NCBI GenBank assembly: GCA_902791025.1
Contig: CADATZ010000025.1
Location: 1 to 47,343 of the forward strand
Direction: 5' to 3'
Source of the DNA: an uncultured Chloroflexota bacterium
GTDB taxonomy: Bacteria > Chloroflexota > Anaerolineae > Anaerolineales > Anaerolineaceae
DNA length: 47,343 nt
Shown here: positions 1 through 8,857 of the stretch, piece by piece
Numbering within the stretch: position 1 is the stretch's first letter
Layout of the letters: the number at the start of each line of letters is the position of its first letter
Translations under genes and position numbers: made by a program
Notes under the pieces: generated by a model
What the model was told of the DNA's origin: nothing
The model's database searches: none
The model's input: only the letters and a program-made list of their open reading frames with translations

Positions 1-106
1 TTTGGTAGAAATGTGTATACAGGATGTAGCTATCCTTGGCGTTATGCCTCATTTTTTTCAGCATAGCGGACTTTTTACAGAAATTATTTCACACTACCTC
101 TTACAC
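1..106. other. left flank of the insertion sequence, no assignable gene
   Basis: This stretch lies outside the predicted IS end. A short plus-strand reading frame runs in from the window edge and stops at the TAG near base 66 (ending in residues YASFFSA). It could be the 3' end of a truncated gene, but I do not recognise it. The fragment just right of the IS does not obviously continue it. Confidence 0.3.
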
Positions 107-191
107 TGCAATAAGTGAACAACATCAAATTTCTACAGCTTCGTCGCTACGCTCCTCAACTGTAGAAATTTGCGCCGACGCGATAGACCAT

Positions 192-1100
192 TCAAACAGC
201 CTGCGGAAGCGATTGTTCAAATCTGCGCCTTTTTATCATCGGAGGTAAGCCTCCATTTGCTGAACAAATTCTGCGATTATTCCAATAGCTCATGTAATAT
301 CGCCAGATCAGCGTTTTCAGCTCTTCTTTTGTCATTTTCTCCGGATTATAGCGATGATATAAGAGTTCCTCCTTCATTCTTGCCCACATGCTTTCACAGC
401 GGGCATTATCATGGCATCTGCCGCCGGCACTGTTCATACTTTGCCGGATTCCATATTTCTCAAGCGTCTTGCGATATTCCTCGCTGGTGTATTGGCTGCC
501 TCTGTCAGAATGTATGATCGCTCCTTTCAGCTTGGGATATGATTTATAGGCATTAGTCACTGTATTTACACATAATGCTGCTTTCATGTTGTCATCCATG
601 GACAACCCGATCACCGAGATATCGAAGCAGTCGAAAATGGCTGATACATACAGTTTCCCGTCTTTTGCCTTGATTTCTGTAATATCGGTTATACATTTCT
701 TTAGCGGTTCTTCTGATGTGAAGTCTCTCTTAATCAAATCATCCGATTTTTAAGCTTCTTTGTCTGCTTTCGTGATTCCGTTCGGCTTTCTTTTGGTATT
801 ATGGATTAAGCCCAGCGTTTGCATTATTCTATAGACTGTCCGTTCACTGGGAATTGATACATTTTCCGTTTCTTTTAGTTTCAATGCCTGATACATCCGG
901 ATCCGCCCGTAACTGTCATTACATTCGTCTTCCTGTATGATTCCGGTCATCAGATCTGCCAACCCTTGATATTTCCATAGCTTATCCCGGTTTTTTAAAT
1001 ATTGGTAATAGCCCTGTCTGCTGACATGTAATACTCTACAATAAAATGCCACTTTTCCGTTATTCCCGCCGTCTTTAGTCTTCTGTGCTATGAATTTCAT
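192..1100 (-). pseudogene. IS3-family transposase OrfB, interrupted by an in-frame stop
   Basis: The two halves (750-1100 and 192-737) lie in the same frame and are separated by a TAA at 750-752, which falls between KADKEA and KSDDLIKRDF. The N-terminal half carries the HTH_21-type region (YGRIRMYQAL). The C-terminal half is the integrase core, with the first Asp in ITDITEIK, the second in HSDRGSQYTS and the Glu in CESMWARMKEE. The catalytic triad is therefore intact but cut off from the N-terminal part. Expression would normally be by -1 frameshifting from orfA. Readthrough could make some product, but inactivation by nonsense mutation is the simpler reading. Confidence 0.85.
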
Positions 1101-1429
1101 CCTGCTGTCTTTGCTGACTTCCGACGGCTCGCTGCGAAAAAAGCGCTGGCTTCTTCCAAAAATTCATTTTCTTCTTTCAGTCGGCGATTTTCCCGCGTCA
1201 GTTCCTTTATCTGCTTCCTTAATTCTTTTACCTCTTCCGCCAGGCTTATTGCTGTTTGCGGTGATTGCGTTCCGGTATCCAATTTCCCATCACGTTGTGC
1301 CCGCTGCCATCCATAGATTGTATTCACCGGAACGTCCAGCTCCTTCGCTGCTTTATTCGTTCCAATCTCCTCCACAAGTTTTAATGCCTGGATTTTATAT
1401 TCCTTATCATAACTTCTCTGTTGCTTCAT
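1097..1429 (-). CDS. IS3-family transposase OrfA
   Basis: This 110-residue protein begins MKQQRSYDKEYK. It has an N-terminal helix-turn-helix (residues about 10-45, ending NTIYGWQRAQ) that binds the IS ends. A C-terminal coiled coil rich in Glu, Lys and Leu (about 65-95, EEVKELRKQIKELTREN) serves multimerisation. The start was placed at the Met that gives the usual OrfA length; the open frame runs further upstream to about 1744, but that extension has no family resemblance. Its 3' end overlaps orfB in the -1 frame, as in functional IS3 elements. Confidence 0.85.
   Translation of the reverse strand: MKQQRSYDKEYKIQALKLVEEIGTNKAAKELDVPVNTIYGWQRAQRDGKLDTGTQSPQTAISLAEEVKELRKQIKELTRENRRLKEENEFLEEASAFFAASRRKSAKTAG
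1136..1142 (-). other. probable -1 ribosomal frameshift site between orfA and orfB
   Basis: On the minus strand the heptamer T TTT TTC falls in frame with orfA (codons GCT TTT TTC). A -1 slip there gives a fusion reading ASAFFRSEPSEV and running directly into MKFIAQKTKD of orfB. X XXY YYZ heptamers in this position are the standard way IS3 elements make OrfAB. Confidence 0.65.
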
Positions 1430-1608
1430 TTTTGACTTCTTAACTTCATCTGATTCTAATCTATCCTTGAGTATTAAGGTGTCAACTTTTATTGTACAGG
1501 ACCACCTTAAGCTCTGAGTGCAGTGATGGGTTGATAAGCGTACCAAGAAGTGCACCAGCTGATCGATGGACACAATGAGAGGCTTTGCTTTCAGAAAGGG
1601 TGTTTGAA

Positions 1609-1746
1609 ATGATAATTCTTGGGATAATCCTTGGGATTGTAGGCTTATTAGCTCTTGGTGGGGCAGTGCTTTTGATACAGGATATGCTTTGGTATAGACG
1701 TATAGATAAGGAAGAAAGCAACAATAGGGATTTGACGAAGGCATAA
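1609..1746 (+). CDS. small single-pass membrane protein, unknown
   Basis: A 45-residue frame begins MIILGIILGIVGLLALGGAV. It has one hydrophobic segment (residues 2-24) followed by a charged tail ending RDLTKA. It ends 24 bases before rfbF, on the same strand. I do not recognise the family. The stretch just upstream (about 1500-1572) holds the end of another open frame (ending APADRWTQ) that may be the 3' remnant of the gene split by the IS. The protein could be real or a chance frame in degraded DNA; the good hydrophobic helix favours real. Confidence 0.4.
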   Translation: MIILGIILGIVGLLALGGAVLLIQDMLWYRRIDKEESNNRDLTKA

Positions 1747-1770
1747 TCGCAAGTTAGGAGAAGGATTGAA

Positions 1771-2550
1771 ATGAAAGCGGTAATTTTAGCAGGTGGCTAT
1801 GGCACTCGGATTTCTGAAGAGTCTCAGTTTAAGCCTAAACCAATGATTGAGATCGGCGAGCAACCGATTCTCTGGCACATTATGAAAGGCTATTCTACCT
1901 ACGGAGTCAAGGAATTCATCATCTGTGCAGGATATAAGCAGCATGTGATTAAGGAATGGTTTGCTGATTACTTTCTTCATACTTCTGATATTACATTTGA
2001 TTTCGAACAGGATAATAAAATCATTGTTCATGATAAACACACAGAAAAATGGAAGGTGACTGTGGTTGACACAGGTCTTAATACAATGACCGGTGGTCGT
2101 GTTAAGAGAATTCAGAAATATGTTGGGAATGAATCTTTCTATCTGACTTATGGCGATGCTGTTTCAGATGTGAATATAGATAAATTAACGGAGTTCCATA
2201 AAACACACGGGAAATGTCTAACATTAACAGCAGTCACAATAGGGCAACAAAAAGGCGTTCTTGATATGACAAAAGACAACACAATTACCGCCTTCCGAGA
2301 AAAAGAGAATACCGATGGTGCTGTAATAAATGGTGGGTATATGGTATGCAATCCAAAACTATTTGATTATCTTGTAGATGATAAAACAGTACTGGAGCAG
2401 GATCCGATGAGAAAGCTAGCAGAAAAAGGCGAACTGAAGGGCTTTTATCATGCAGGCTTCTGGCAGTGTATGGATACCAAGAGAGAGAAGGACAAGTTGG
2501 AAAGTCTCTGGGCGAGTGGAAAGGCTCCTTGGAAGACGTGGGTGGAATAA
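1771..2550 (+). CDS. rfbF: glucose-1-phosphate cytidylyltransferase
   Basis: This enzyme makes CDP-D-glucose from glucose 1-phosphate and CTP, the first step to CDP-3,6-dideoxyhexoses. The 259-residue length is that of the family. The nucleotidyltransferase signature is at the N-terminus (AVILAGGYGTR, residues 3-13), followed by KPKPMIEIG (21-29), the sugar-nucleotide binding segment. The C-terminal FWQCMDTKREKDKLE is typical of RfbF. A purine-rich stretch (AGGAGAAGGA) precedes the ATG. The stop codon overlaps the start of rfbG, so the two are translationally coupled. Confidence 0.95.
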   Translation: MKAVILAGGYGTRISEESQFKPKPMIEIGEQPILWHIMKGYSTYGVKEFIICAGYKQHVIKEWFADYFLHTSDITFDFEQDNKIIVHDKHTEKWKVTVVDTGLNTMTGGRVKRIQKYVGNESFYLTYGDAVSDVNIDKLTEFHKTHGKCLTLTAVTIGQQKGVLDMTKDNTITAFREKENTDGAVINGGYMVCNPKLFDYLVDDKTVLEQDPMRKLAEKGELKGFYHAGFWQCMDTKREKDKLESLWASGKAPWKTWVE

Positions 2551-3608
2551 TGAGTTTCAATTTGAGTTTCTATAAAGGGAAAAAAGTATTGGTCACAGGA
2601 CACACGGGATTTAAAGGGTCATGGATGTCCGTGATGCTTGTGAACGCTGAAGCAGAGGTTATAGGATACTCCTCTTGTTCTAAAACCGATACTAGGCTGT
2701 TTGACTTATGCGGAGTTAAGGATCAGATTACCCACATTAAGGGAGACGTGAGAGATTTATACCATCTTATTGCTGTGTTCCAAGAGTACCAGCCTGAAAT
2801 CGTCATCCATATGGCTGCGCAGCCTATCGTACGAGATAGCTACAAAGATCCTGTTGGAACGTATTCGACAAACGTCATGGGTACCGTGAACATCTGCGAA
2901 GCTGTTAGACAGATACCTTCTGTCCGATCTTTCCTCAATGTGACAACAGATAAGGTCTATGAAAACAAGGAATGGGAATGGGGATATAGGGAAAATGAAC
3001 CTCTCGATGGTTATGATCCTTACTCCAACTCAAAGTCTTGCTCTGAGCTTGTTACTCATAGCTATAAATCATCCTTCTTCACTGATGGGCGTGTAGCTGT
3101 CTCTACAGCTCGTGCTGGTAATGTGATCGGCGGTGGAGATTTTGCAAACGATAGGATTATACCTGACTGCATAAGAGCAGCGGTTAGGGGTGAAGACATC
3201 ATCGTCCGTAATCCTTTTTCGACTCGTCCTTATCAGCATGTTTTGGAGCCGATTTTTGCGTATCTTATGATTGCCGCAATGCAGTATCAGGATCAGAAGT
3301 ATGCCTCTTGGTACAATGTTGGACCTGATGACCAAGATTGTTTCCAGACGGGTGCTTTGGTGGACCTGTTCGTAAAGCACTGGGGCGAAGGCTTGAAGTG
3401 GATTGATAGATATGACGGCGGCCCTCACGAGGCGAACTTCCTGAAGCTTGATTGCTCGAAACTGAAGACCATCTTCGGCTGGAAACCACACTGGAATTTA
3501 GAGAAGGCGATTGAGAAAGTAGTCGAGTGGAGCAAGGCTTGGGTTGGAGGCTCTGATGTCCGCGCTGTGATGGACAAGCAGATAGAAGAATTCCTGGAGG
3601 TAAAGTAA
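2550..3608 (+). CDS. rfbG: CDP-glucose 4,6-dehydratase
   Basis: This short-chain dehydrogenase/reductase protein of 352 residues converts CDP-glucose to CDP-4-keto-6-deoxyglucose. The Rossmann nucleotide loop GHTGFKG sits at residues 17-23. The catalytic Tyr-Lys pair is Y158 and K162 in DPYSNSK, with TTDK at 132-135. The start at 2550 overlaps the rfbF stop as TAATG and gives the family N-terminus. The frame is open 84 bases further upstream inside rfbF, but that region is simply rfbF read in another frame. Confidence 0.95.
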   Translation: MSFNLSFYKGKKVLVTGHTGFKGSWMSVMLVNAEAEVIGYSSCSKTDTRLFDLCGVKDQITHIKGDVRDLYHLIAVFQEYQPEIVIHMAAQPIVRDSYKDPVGTYSTNVMGTVNICEAVRQIPSVRSFLNVTTDKVYENKEWEWGYRENEPLDGYDPYSNSKSCSELVTHSYKSSFFTDGRVAVSTARAGNVIGGGDFANDRIIPDCIRAAVRGEDIIVRNPFSTRPYQHVLEPIFAYLMIAAMQYQDQKYASWYNVGPDDQDCFQTGALVDLFVKHWGEGLKWIDRYDGGPHEANFLKLDCSKLKTIFGWKPHWNLEKAIEKVVEWSKAWVGGSDVRAVMDKQIEEFLEVK

Positions 3609-3610
3609 TT

Positions 3611-4954
3611 ATGAGCGCTTGGAATAACGAGGCGGAAGCCAGAGAACAAATAAAGGAAATGGTAGCACAGTACTACCATGATTTTAAGGAGAAAAAGAAC
3701 GAATTTAAACCTGGAGATCGTATCTCCTACGCATCTCGTGTGTTTGATGAAAAGGAGATGCAGGCACTCACAGATGCAACCTTGGATTTCTGGTTGACCA
3801 CTGGTCGCTTTTCTGATCAATTCGAGAAAGATTTTGCCTCGTGGATAGGAGTGAAATATGCTCATCTCGTAAATTCTGGTTCTTCCGCAAATCTGATTGC
3901 ATTCATGGCTCTTACAGCTCCAGAGCTTGGTGACCGGCAGATCAAGCCAAGTGATGAGGTTATAACTGTCGCTTGCGGGTTTCCGACTACCGTAACACCG
4001 GTTCTGAACTACGGTGTAGTTCCTGTCTTTATAGATGTTACAGTTCCCCAGTACAACATCGATGTGACTAAGCTGGAAGGTGCACTAAGCGAAAAAACGA
4101 AGGCAGTCATGATTGCACACACACTTGGTAACCCGTTTGATTTGAAGGCTGTAAAGGCCTTCTGTGATAAGCACAATCTGTGGCTGGTAGAGGATAACTG
4201 TGATGCGCTGGGAACTAAGTACACAATTGATGGCGTGACAAAATATACTGGAACATGGGGTGATATTGGAACAAGTTCTTTCTATCCCCCTCATCATATG
4301 ACCATGGGCGAGGGTGGTTGTGTTTACACCAATAATCCGCTTCTGCATCGGCTTATCCTATCTTTCCGTGACTGGGGACGCGACTGTATTTGCCCAAGCG
4401 GTAGAGATAACTTCTGCGGGCATCGTTTTAATGGACAGCACGGTGAACTTCCTGAAGGCTATGATCATAAATACGTTTATTCTCACTTTGGATATAACCT
4501 TAAGGTTACGGATATGCAAGCAGCTATCGGTTGTGAGCAGTTGAAGAAGTTCCCGAGCTTCATTGAGAGAAGACGTCACAATTGGGATAGGCTGAGAAAA
4601 GCGCTGATATGTGTAGAAGATAAGCTGATTCTTCCTGAGCCTGCCGAGAATAGCGAGCCTTCTTGGTTCGGTTTTCTGATTTCTGTAAAGCCTGGATCTG
4701 GATTAGATCGTAATAAGATCACTAGATATGTGGAAGACCACAACGTGCAGACACGTTTGCTGTTCTCAGGAAATCTCATCAAGCATCCTTGCTTTGACCA
4801 AATCCGTGGGACAGATAAGTATAGGGTTAGTGGCAATCTCACGACCACAGATTTCATCATGAATAACACTTTCTGGATCGGTGTTTATCCGGGAATGACG
4901 GATGGAATGATTGATTATATGGCAAAAGTCATTACTGAAGCGGTAAATATATAA
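3611..4954 (+). CDS. rfbH: CDP-4-keto-6-deoxyglucose 3-dehydrase (E1, PLP/PMP enzyme)
   Basis: At 447 residues this is the right size for RfbH/DdhC, the aminotransferase-fold enzyme that removes the C3 hydroxyl with PMP and a [2Fe-2S] centre. The position normally holding the Schiff-base lysine is histidine (FYPPHHMTMGEGG, His228-His229), the hallmark of this dehydrase. C-terminal cysteines in GRDCICPSGRDNFCG fit the iron-sulphur site. It starts two bases after rfbG. No separate RfbI-like reductase (E3) gene is seen in the window, so electrons must come from elsewhere. Confidence 0.93.
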   Translation: MSAWNNEAEAREQIKEMVAQYYHDFKEKKNEFKPGDRISYASRVFDEKEMQALTDATLDFWLTTGRFSDQFEKDFASWIGVKYAHLVNSGSSANLIAFMALTAPELGDRQIKPSDEVITVACGFPTTVTPVLNYGVVPVFIDVTVPQYNIDVTKLEGALSEKTKAVMIAHTLGNPFDLKAVKAFCDKHNLWLVEDNCDALGTKYTIDGVTKYTGTWGDIGTSSFYPPHHMTMGEGGCVYTNNPLLHRLILSFRDWGRDCICPSGRDNFCGHRFNGQHGELPEGYDHKYVYSHFGYNLKVTDMQAAIGCEQLKKFPSFIERRRHNWDRLRKALICVEDKLILPEPAENSEPSWFGFLISVKPGSGLDRNKITRYVEDHNVQTRLLFSGNLIKHPCFDQIRGTDKYRVSGNLTTTDFIMNNTFWIGVYPGMTDGMIDYMAKVITEAVNI

Positions 4955-4964
4955 GGAGAATATA

Positions 4965-5810
4965 GTGCTTTCTGTTAAAGAACTAGAAAAGGCAGCGTTG
5001 GAGATACGTATAAATCTTCTTCGTTTGTGTAATAGGGAAGTTATACATATTGGCGGCGACTTATCAATTACCGATGTGATGACAGTGCTATGGCTTAATC
5101 AAATGCATTACAATCCGCAGGATATTCATGAAGAAGCAAGAGATAGATTTATTCTGTCAAAAGGTCATGCTTCGGCTGTGACCAGTTTTTGCCAGGCTGC
5201 ACTGGGATGCTTCTCACCAGAAGATGTGATTAACGAGTATGCCACAGATCAGGGACGATTCTCCATGCATTCTTGCAATCTCGTAAATCCGTATGTTGAA
5301 GTATCAACCGGAAGTCTTGGACACGGGATGCCAGTGGCATGCGGAATCGCTGCTGGTTTGAGGCTTAAAGGCAATCACACGAGCCGAGTTTATACTGTAA
5401 TGGGAGATGGCGAGCAATCTGAGGGATCTATTTGGGAGGCTGCAGCTAACGCAGTACATTGTAAACTTGGAAATCTTGTGGCAATCGTTGATTTCAATGG
5501 TTTAGAAGCTGATGGTACAATTAATGAAATTACCGGCCTTGGAAACATTGCGGACAAGTACCGCGTATTTGGCTGGAATGTAATTGAGATTGATGGGAAT
5601 GATGTAGAGCAGATTGTAAAAGCCTTTGGAGCTCTTCCTGATCCACAGACTGATGTTCCAACATGCGTCGTAGCACACACCGTAAAAGGGAAAGGCGTTG
5701 ACTTCATGGAGGGACAGGTTCGATGGCATGCTGGAAAAATATCAGATGAACAGTTAAGTGCCTGTATTGACTCTCTCCAGTCAACATATGAACGGAGGTG
5801 GTCAGCATGA
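4965..5810 (+). CDS. transketolase-like protein, N-terminal (ThDP-binding) subunit
   Basis: The 281-residue protein matches the pyrophosphate-binding half of transketolase. It has SKGHAS (about residues 66-71), HGMP after SLG, and the ThDP/Mg motif MGDGEQSEG followed by the loop DFNGLEADG. It starts at GTG 4965, with AGGAG six bases upstream. Together with the next gene it makes a split transketolase. Placed directly after rfbH, it probably acts on the CDP-keto sugar rather than in the pentose pathway, adding a two-carbon ketol unit. That assignment is inference; a displaced pentose-pathway enzyme is the alternative. Confidence 0.88.
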   Translation: MLSVKELEKAALEIRINLLRLCNREVIHIGGDLSITDVMTVLWLNQMHYNPQDIHEEARDRFILSKGHASAVTSFCQAALGCFSPEDVINEYATDQGRFSMHSCNLVNPYVEVSTGSLGHGMPVACGIAAGLRLKGNHTSRVYTVMGDGEQSEGSIWEAAANAVHCKLGNLVAIVDFNGLEADGTINEITGLGNIADKYRVFGWNVIEIDGNDVEQIVKAFGALPDPQTDVPTCVVAHTVKGKGVDFMEGQVRWHAGKISDEQLSACIDSLQSTYERRWSA

Positions 5811-6736
5811 GTAAGAGCTTTTTGAGAAATGTTATCGGTGAATATATGCCAACCCTCGGAGACATGGATGAGAAAGTTGTCATCGTCAATGCTGACCTGG
5901 CCGGAACATGCAGGAACAGAGGATTTGTTGAAAAGTATCCTGAGCGTGCATTCAATATGGGAATTGCAGAACAGAATATGGTTTCCTTTGCGGCAGGCTT
6001 GGCATGCGAGGGATTCATCCCGTATGCCTTTTCAATGGCTCCTTTCCTAACGATGCGTGCCTGTGAACAGTGCAGAACAGATATTGCGTATGGGAATAGG
6101 AATGTAAGGTTAATTGGCGTTTATGCAGGTGTATCTGGTGGGATTTCCGGAGTGACACACTGGGCACTGGAAGATATAGGAATTATGACCTCCATTCCAG
6201 GTGTGGCAGTCTTTGAAGTATGTGATGCGAATCAAGCAAAAAGACTGCTGGATTATTCCTTGGATTACAAGGGGCCGATGTATATCAGGAGCAGTGTTGA
6301 GCCAACGGAAGATATTTACAGTGAAGATATAGATGTGACGGTGGGAGGTTCCATTACAGTTAAGCAGGGAAACGACGGCGCTGTTCTATGCTCGGGCGTA
6401 GTAGTACAGTATGCGATAGAGGCTTCTCAAATGATAGAACGAGAGACAGGGAAGCATATCAGAGTTGTTGATTTGTATTCGATTAAACCCATTGACAGAG
6501 ATGCGGTTATTGATGCAGCAAGGACGGGGCATGTGATGGTGGCTCAGGATCATAATGTCGCTGGTGGCTTGGGCAGTACCGTAGGTACAATACTAGCGGA
6601 AGAAGGCCTTGGAGTAAAGTTTAAGGCGGTAGGAGTCCCGGATCAGTTCGTGGCCATGGCTCATGCGCCTTATCTTTATAAAAAGTTTGGCCTCGATGCA
6701 AATGGATTAGCTGAGGCAATAAAGAATTTGTACTGA
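5807..6736 (+). CDS. transketolase-like protein, C-terminal (pyrimidine-binding) subunit
   Basis: The 309-residue partner of the previous gene contains the transketolase Pyr domain with the catalytic Glu in NMGIAEQNM. A C-terminal regulatory-type domain (VVDLYSIKPID, VAQDHNVAGGLG) follows. The ATG at 5807 overlaps the upstream stop as ATGA, and GGAGG lies nine bases before it; an in-frame GTG at 5798 is an unlikely start because it falls on the ribosome-binding site. The overlap implies co-translation of the two subunits. Confidence 0.88.
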   Translation: MSKSFLRNVIGEYMPTLGDMDEKVVIVNADLAGTCRNRGFVEKYPERAFNMGIAEQNMVSFAAGLACEGFIPYAFSMAPFLTMRACEQCRTDIAYGNRNVRLIGVYAGVSGGISGVTHWALEDIGIMTSIPGVAVFEVCDANQAKRLLDYSLDYKGPMYIRSSVEPTEDIYSEDIDVTVGGSITVKQGNDGAVLCSGVVVQYAIEASQMIERETGKHIRVVDLYSIKPIDRDAVIDAARTGHVMVAQDHNVAGGLGSTVGTILAEEGLGVKFKAVGVPDQFVAMAHAPYLYKKFGLDANGLAEAIKNLY

Positions 6737-6746
6737 AGGGATCGGA

Positions 6747-7652
6747 ATGAAGAAAATAATAATTACCGGAGCTACAGGTTTTATAGGAATTCATCTGATA
6801 AAGCAATGGCTCGCGAAAGATGTTGAAGTGTATGCCGTAATAAGGCCTCACAGCAAAAATGCAGGCAGAATTCCAAAAAACGATCATATCTGTATCATTG
6901 AACTGCGGATGGAAGAGTACAACAAGCTTCCTGAACTGATTGGTTCTGCTGATTATTTTTATCATTTCGCGTGGGAGGGAGCCAGAGTTCCCTATAGGGA
7001 TGATGTGGAAATGCAGAAAAACAACTATGAATGTGCATTGCTGGCTTATGAGACTGCAAAAAAGCTGGGATGCAAATTCTTCTTGGGATCAGGATCACAG
7101 GCTGAGTATGGCTCAACCATTGGAATAGTTGATGAGAATTATCCGTGCAGTCCGACTACGGAATACGGGAAGCAAAAGCTAAACACCTGCAAGGAACTGC
7201 TAAAACGTGCAGAGCAAGATGGCATGAAGTTAATCTGGACGAGAATATTTAGTATCTATGGGCCATACGACTTCCAAGGCACTCTTGTAATGACATCCAT
7301 CAATAAGATGCTGCTGGATGAACCTATCGAAATGACAGAGGGAACGCAGTTGTGGGATTACTTGTATGTTTCTGACGCTGCCGCAGCAATGGTACTTTTA
7401 GCAGAAACCGAATGTGATAATGGTGTATATAACATTGCTTCTGGTGATTATAAGCCGTTAAGGACGTTTGTTGAAGAAATCAAGAGAATTGTTAACAGTA
7501 AGAGTGAGCTGAAATTTGGGGTAGTTCCGTTTGGCCCGCATGGTCCTGTTAATCTGACACCAGATTCGTCAAAGATAAAAGATTTGGGCTGGAGGCCTAC
7601 TGTGGATTTTGCTGAGGGTATTAAGACTATCATTAGTGAGAAAAAGATATGA
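6747..7652 (+). CDS. NAD(P)-dependent sugar epimerase/reductase, last step of the CDP-sugar block
   Basis: This extended-SDR protein of 301 residues has the ITGATGFIG nucleotide loop (residues 6-14) and a catalytic Tyr-x-x-x-Lys in TTEYGKQK. Its place at the end of the rfbF-G-H-transketolase run suggests it reduces or epimerises the CDP-keto sugar made upstream, as abequose/paratose synthases or YerF-type reductases do. Substrate is inferred. Its stop overlaps a short frame (7649-7702, ending RENDWLY) that looks like the first codons of a lost gene. Confidence 0.8.
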   Translation: MKKIIITGATGFIGIHLIKQWLAKDVEVYAVIRPHSKNAGRIPKNDHICIIELRMEEYNKLPELIGSADYFYHFAWEGARVPYRDDVEMQKNNYECALLAYETAKKLGCKFFLGSGSQAEYGSTIGIVDENYPCSPTTEYGKQKLNTCKELLKRAEQDGMKLIWTRIFSIYGPYDFQGTLVMTSINKMLLDEPIEMTEGTQLWDYLYVSDAAAAMVLLAETECDNGVYNIASGDYKPLRTFVEEIKRIVNSKSELKFGVVPFGPHGPVNLTPDSSKIKDLGWRPTVDFAEGIKTIISEKKI

Positions 7653-7755
7653 AGCAACAAACCAAATACAAATGGCATAGAGAGAATGACTGGTTGTATT
7701 AATCAAGTCATAAAAGACACAAACCAGTACAACGTAAAAAATTACGGAGAAAAGA

Positions 7756-8790
7756 GTGAGAAAAATGAACGTAGCTTATCATAGCAGTGATGCTTATGCG
7801 AGAATCCTCGCCGTTTCCATTGCTTCATTATTTGAAAACAATCAAACCTGCGATGAGATTAACGTGTACATCATAGAGCGGTGTATCGTTGACGAGACTC
7901 GAGCTGCGTTGAATTCAATCGCTCAGAAATATGGTAGGAACATTATCTATATTCCTATGCCGGATATCAACGCGAAGGAAGATCTGAGACTACAGAAAGT
8001 TAAAAAGAAATGGATCTTTGATTCTTATTGCCGAATATATCTTGACGATTTACTTCCGGACTCCGTTGAAAAAGTGCTGTATTTGGATAGTGATGTTCTA
8101 GTCACAGATTCATTACAGGAGCTTTGGAATACAGACCTTAGCAAAAATGTAGCTGCTGGGGTCAAGGACTGCATTAGCCAAAAATATTATGAGCTTCTTG
8201 GACTTAAAGATGGAGCACATTATTGTAATAGCGGTGTGATACTGATAAATCTTAAAAAATGGAGAGAAGACCATATAGGAGATCAGATCCGTCAGTTTGT
8301 CCACAATCGAAACGGGTATGTTTTCTTTATGGAACAGACCGTTATTAATGGAGTGATCCAGGATAAGTGGCTCATTCTTCCCGCACGCTATAATGTAAAC
8401 ACTTTAATGATGACACTAAGCTATCAGGAGATTCAGACACTCAGGCGAAGTGATGACTTCTACAGTGAAAGTGAAGTGAAAGAAGCGTTAGCGCATCCTG
8501 CATTAATTCACATGACGAGTGTTTTTCTGGTTCATAATCGGACATGGATAGAAGGAAGCAATCACCCGGCGAGGCCGATATATGAAAAGTATAAGTCTAT
8601 GACCCCGTGGGAGTGCGAGGCAGATCTACCTGATAAGCGAAGTGCATTTGTAAAAATAAGGGATAGTATTATTGATATTATACCAAAGGCGTTACTACTT
8701 CCGGTAGTATCTGCTGTTTATAATGAGTTGAGAATTTGTATTATAAAGCGAAATATGAGAAAATATTCTAATTGCCATATAGAGGAATAA
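7756..8790 (+). CDS. glycosyltransferase family 8
   Basis: At 344 residues this resembles GT8 galactosyl/glucosyltransferases (LgtC/WaaJ type). The DxD metal site is in LYLDSDVLV, and the family motif CNSGVILINLKKW follows. A C-terminal amphipathic tail (IIPKALLLPVVSAVYNELR) may anchor it to the inner face of the membrane. The start is either GTG 7756 (five bases after CGGAG) or ATG 7765. It is the last gene with the composition of the CDP-sugar block. After it come about 65 bases with no clear gene. Confidence 0.9.
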   Translation: MRKMNVAYHSSDAYARILAVSIASLFENNQTCDEINVYIIERCIVDETRAALNSIAQKYGRNIIYIPMPDINAKEDLRLQKVKKKWIFDSYCRIYLDDLLPDSVEKVLYLDSDVLVTDSLQELWNTDLSKNVAAGVKDCISQKYYELLGLKDGAHYCNSGVILINLKKWREDHIGDQIRQFVHNRNGYVFFMEQTVINGVIQDKWLILPARYNVNTLMMTLSYQEIQTLRRSDDFYSESEVKEALAHPALIHMTSVFLVHNRTWIEGSNHPARPIYEKYKSMTPWECEADLPDKRSAFVKIRDSIIDIIPKALLLPVVSAVYNELRICIIKRNMRKYSNCHIEE

Positions 8791-8857
8791 TATGAGCCTC
8801 CGGTATTTGCAAAGATGTTTTCTTTAGTATATCACAATCTGATTTCTGAAAATTGCT

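Larger units (their letters stand above)
107..1498 (-). mobile_element. IS3-family (IS150-like) insertion sequence, decayed
   Basis: The element has two overlapping reading frames on the minus strand, orfA (helix-turn-helix plus leucine-zipper coiled coil) and orfB (DDE integrase), the layout of the IS3 family. Imperfect terminal inverted repeats are visible: the left end begins near 107 with TGCAATAAGTGAACAACA, and the right end read inward from 1498 begins TGTACAATAAAAGTTGACA. The length of about 1.39 kb suits the IS150 group. orfB carries an in-frame stop, so this copy is probably immobile. I could not identify a clean target-site duplication, so the exact ends are estimates. Confidence 0.75.

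Noticed and set aside
1482..1724. Minus-strand frame upstream of the IS
   Set aside because: Low-complexity, Ser-rich and without a ribosome-binding site. It is opposite the small plus-strand membrane gene.
2466..2549. Longer N-terminus for CDP-glucose 4,6-dehydratase
   Set aside because: The extra 28 codons are the end of rfbF in another frame. TAATG overlap at 2550 gives the family start.
4965..6736. Housekeeping pentose-phosphate transketolase
   Set aside because: It cannot be excluded, but tight coupling between rfbH and a sugar reductase makes a dedicated sugar-nucleotide role more likely.
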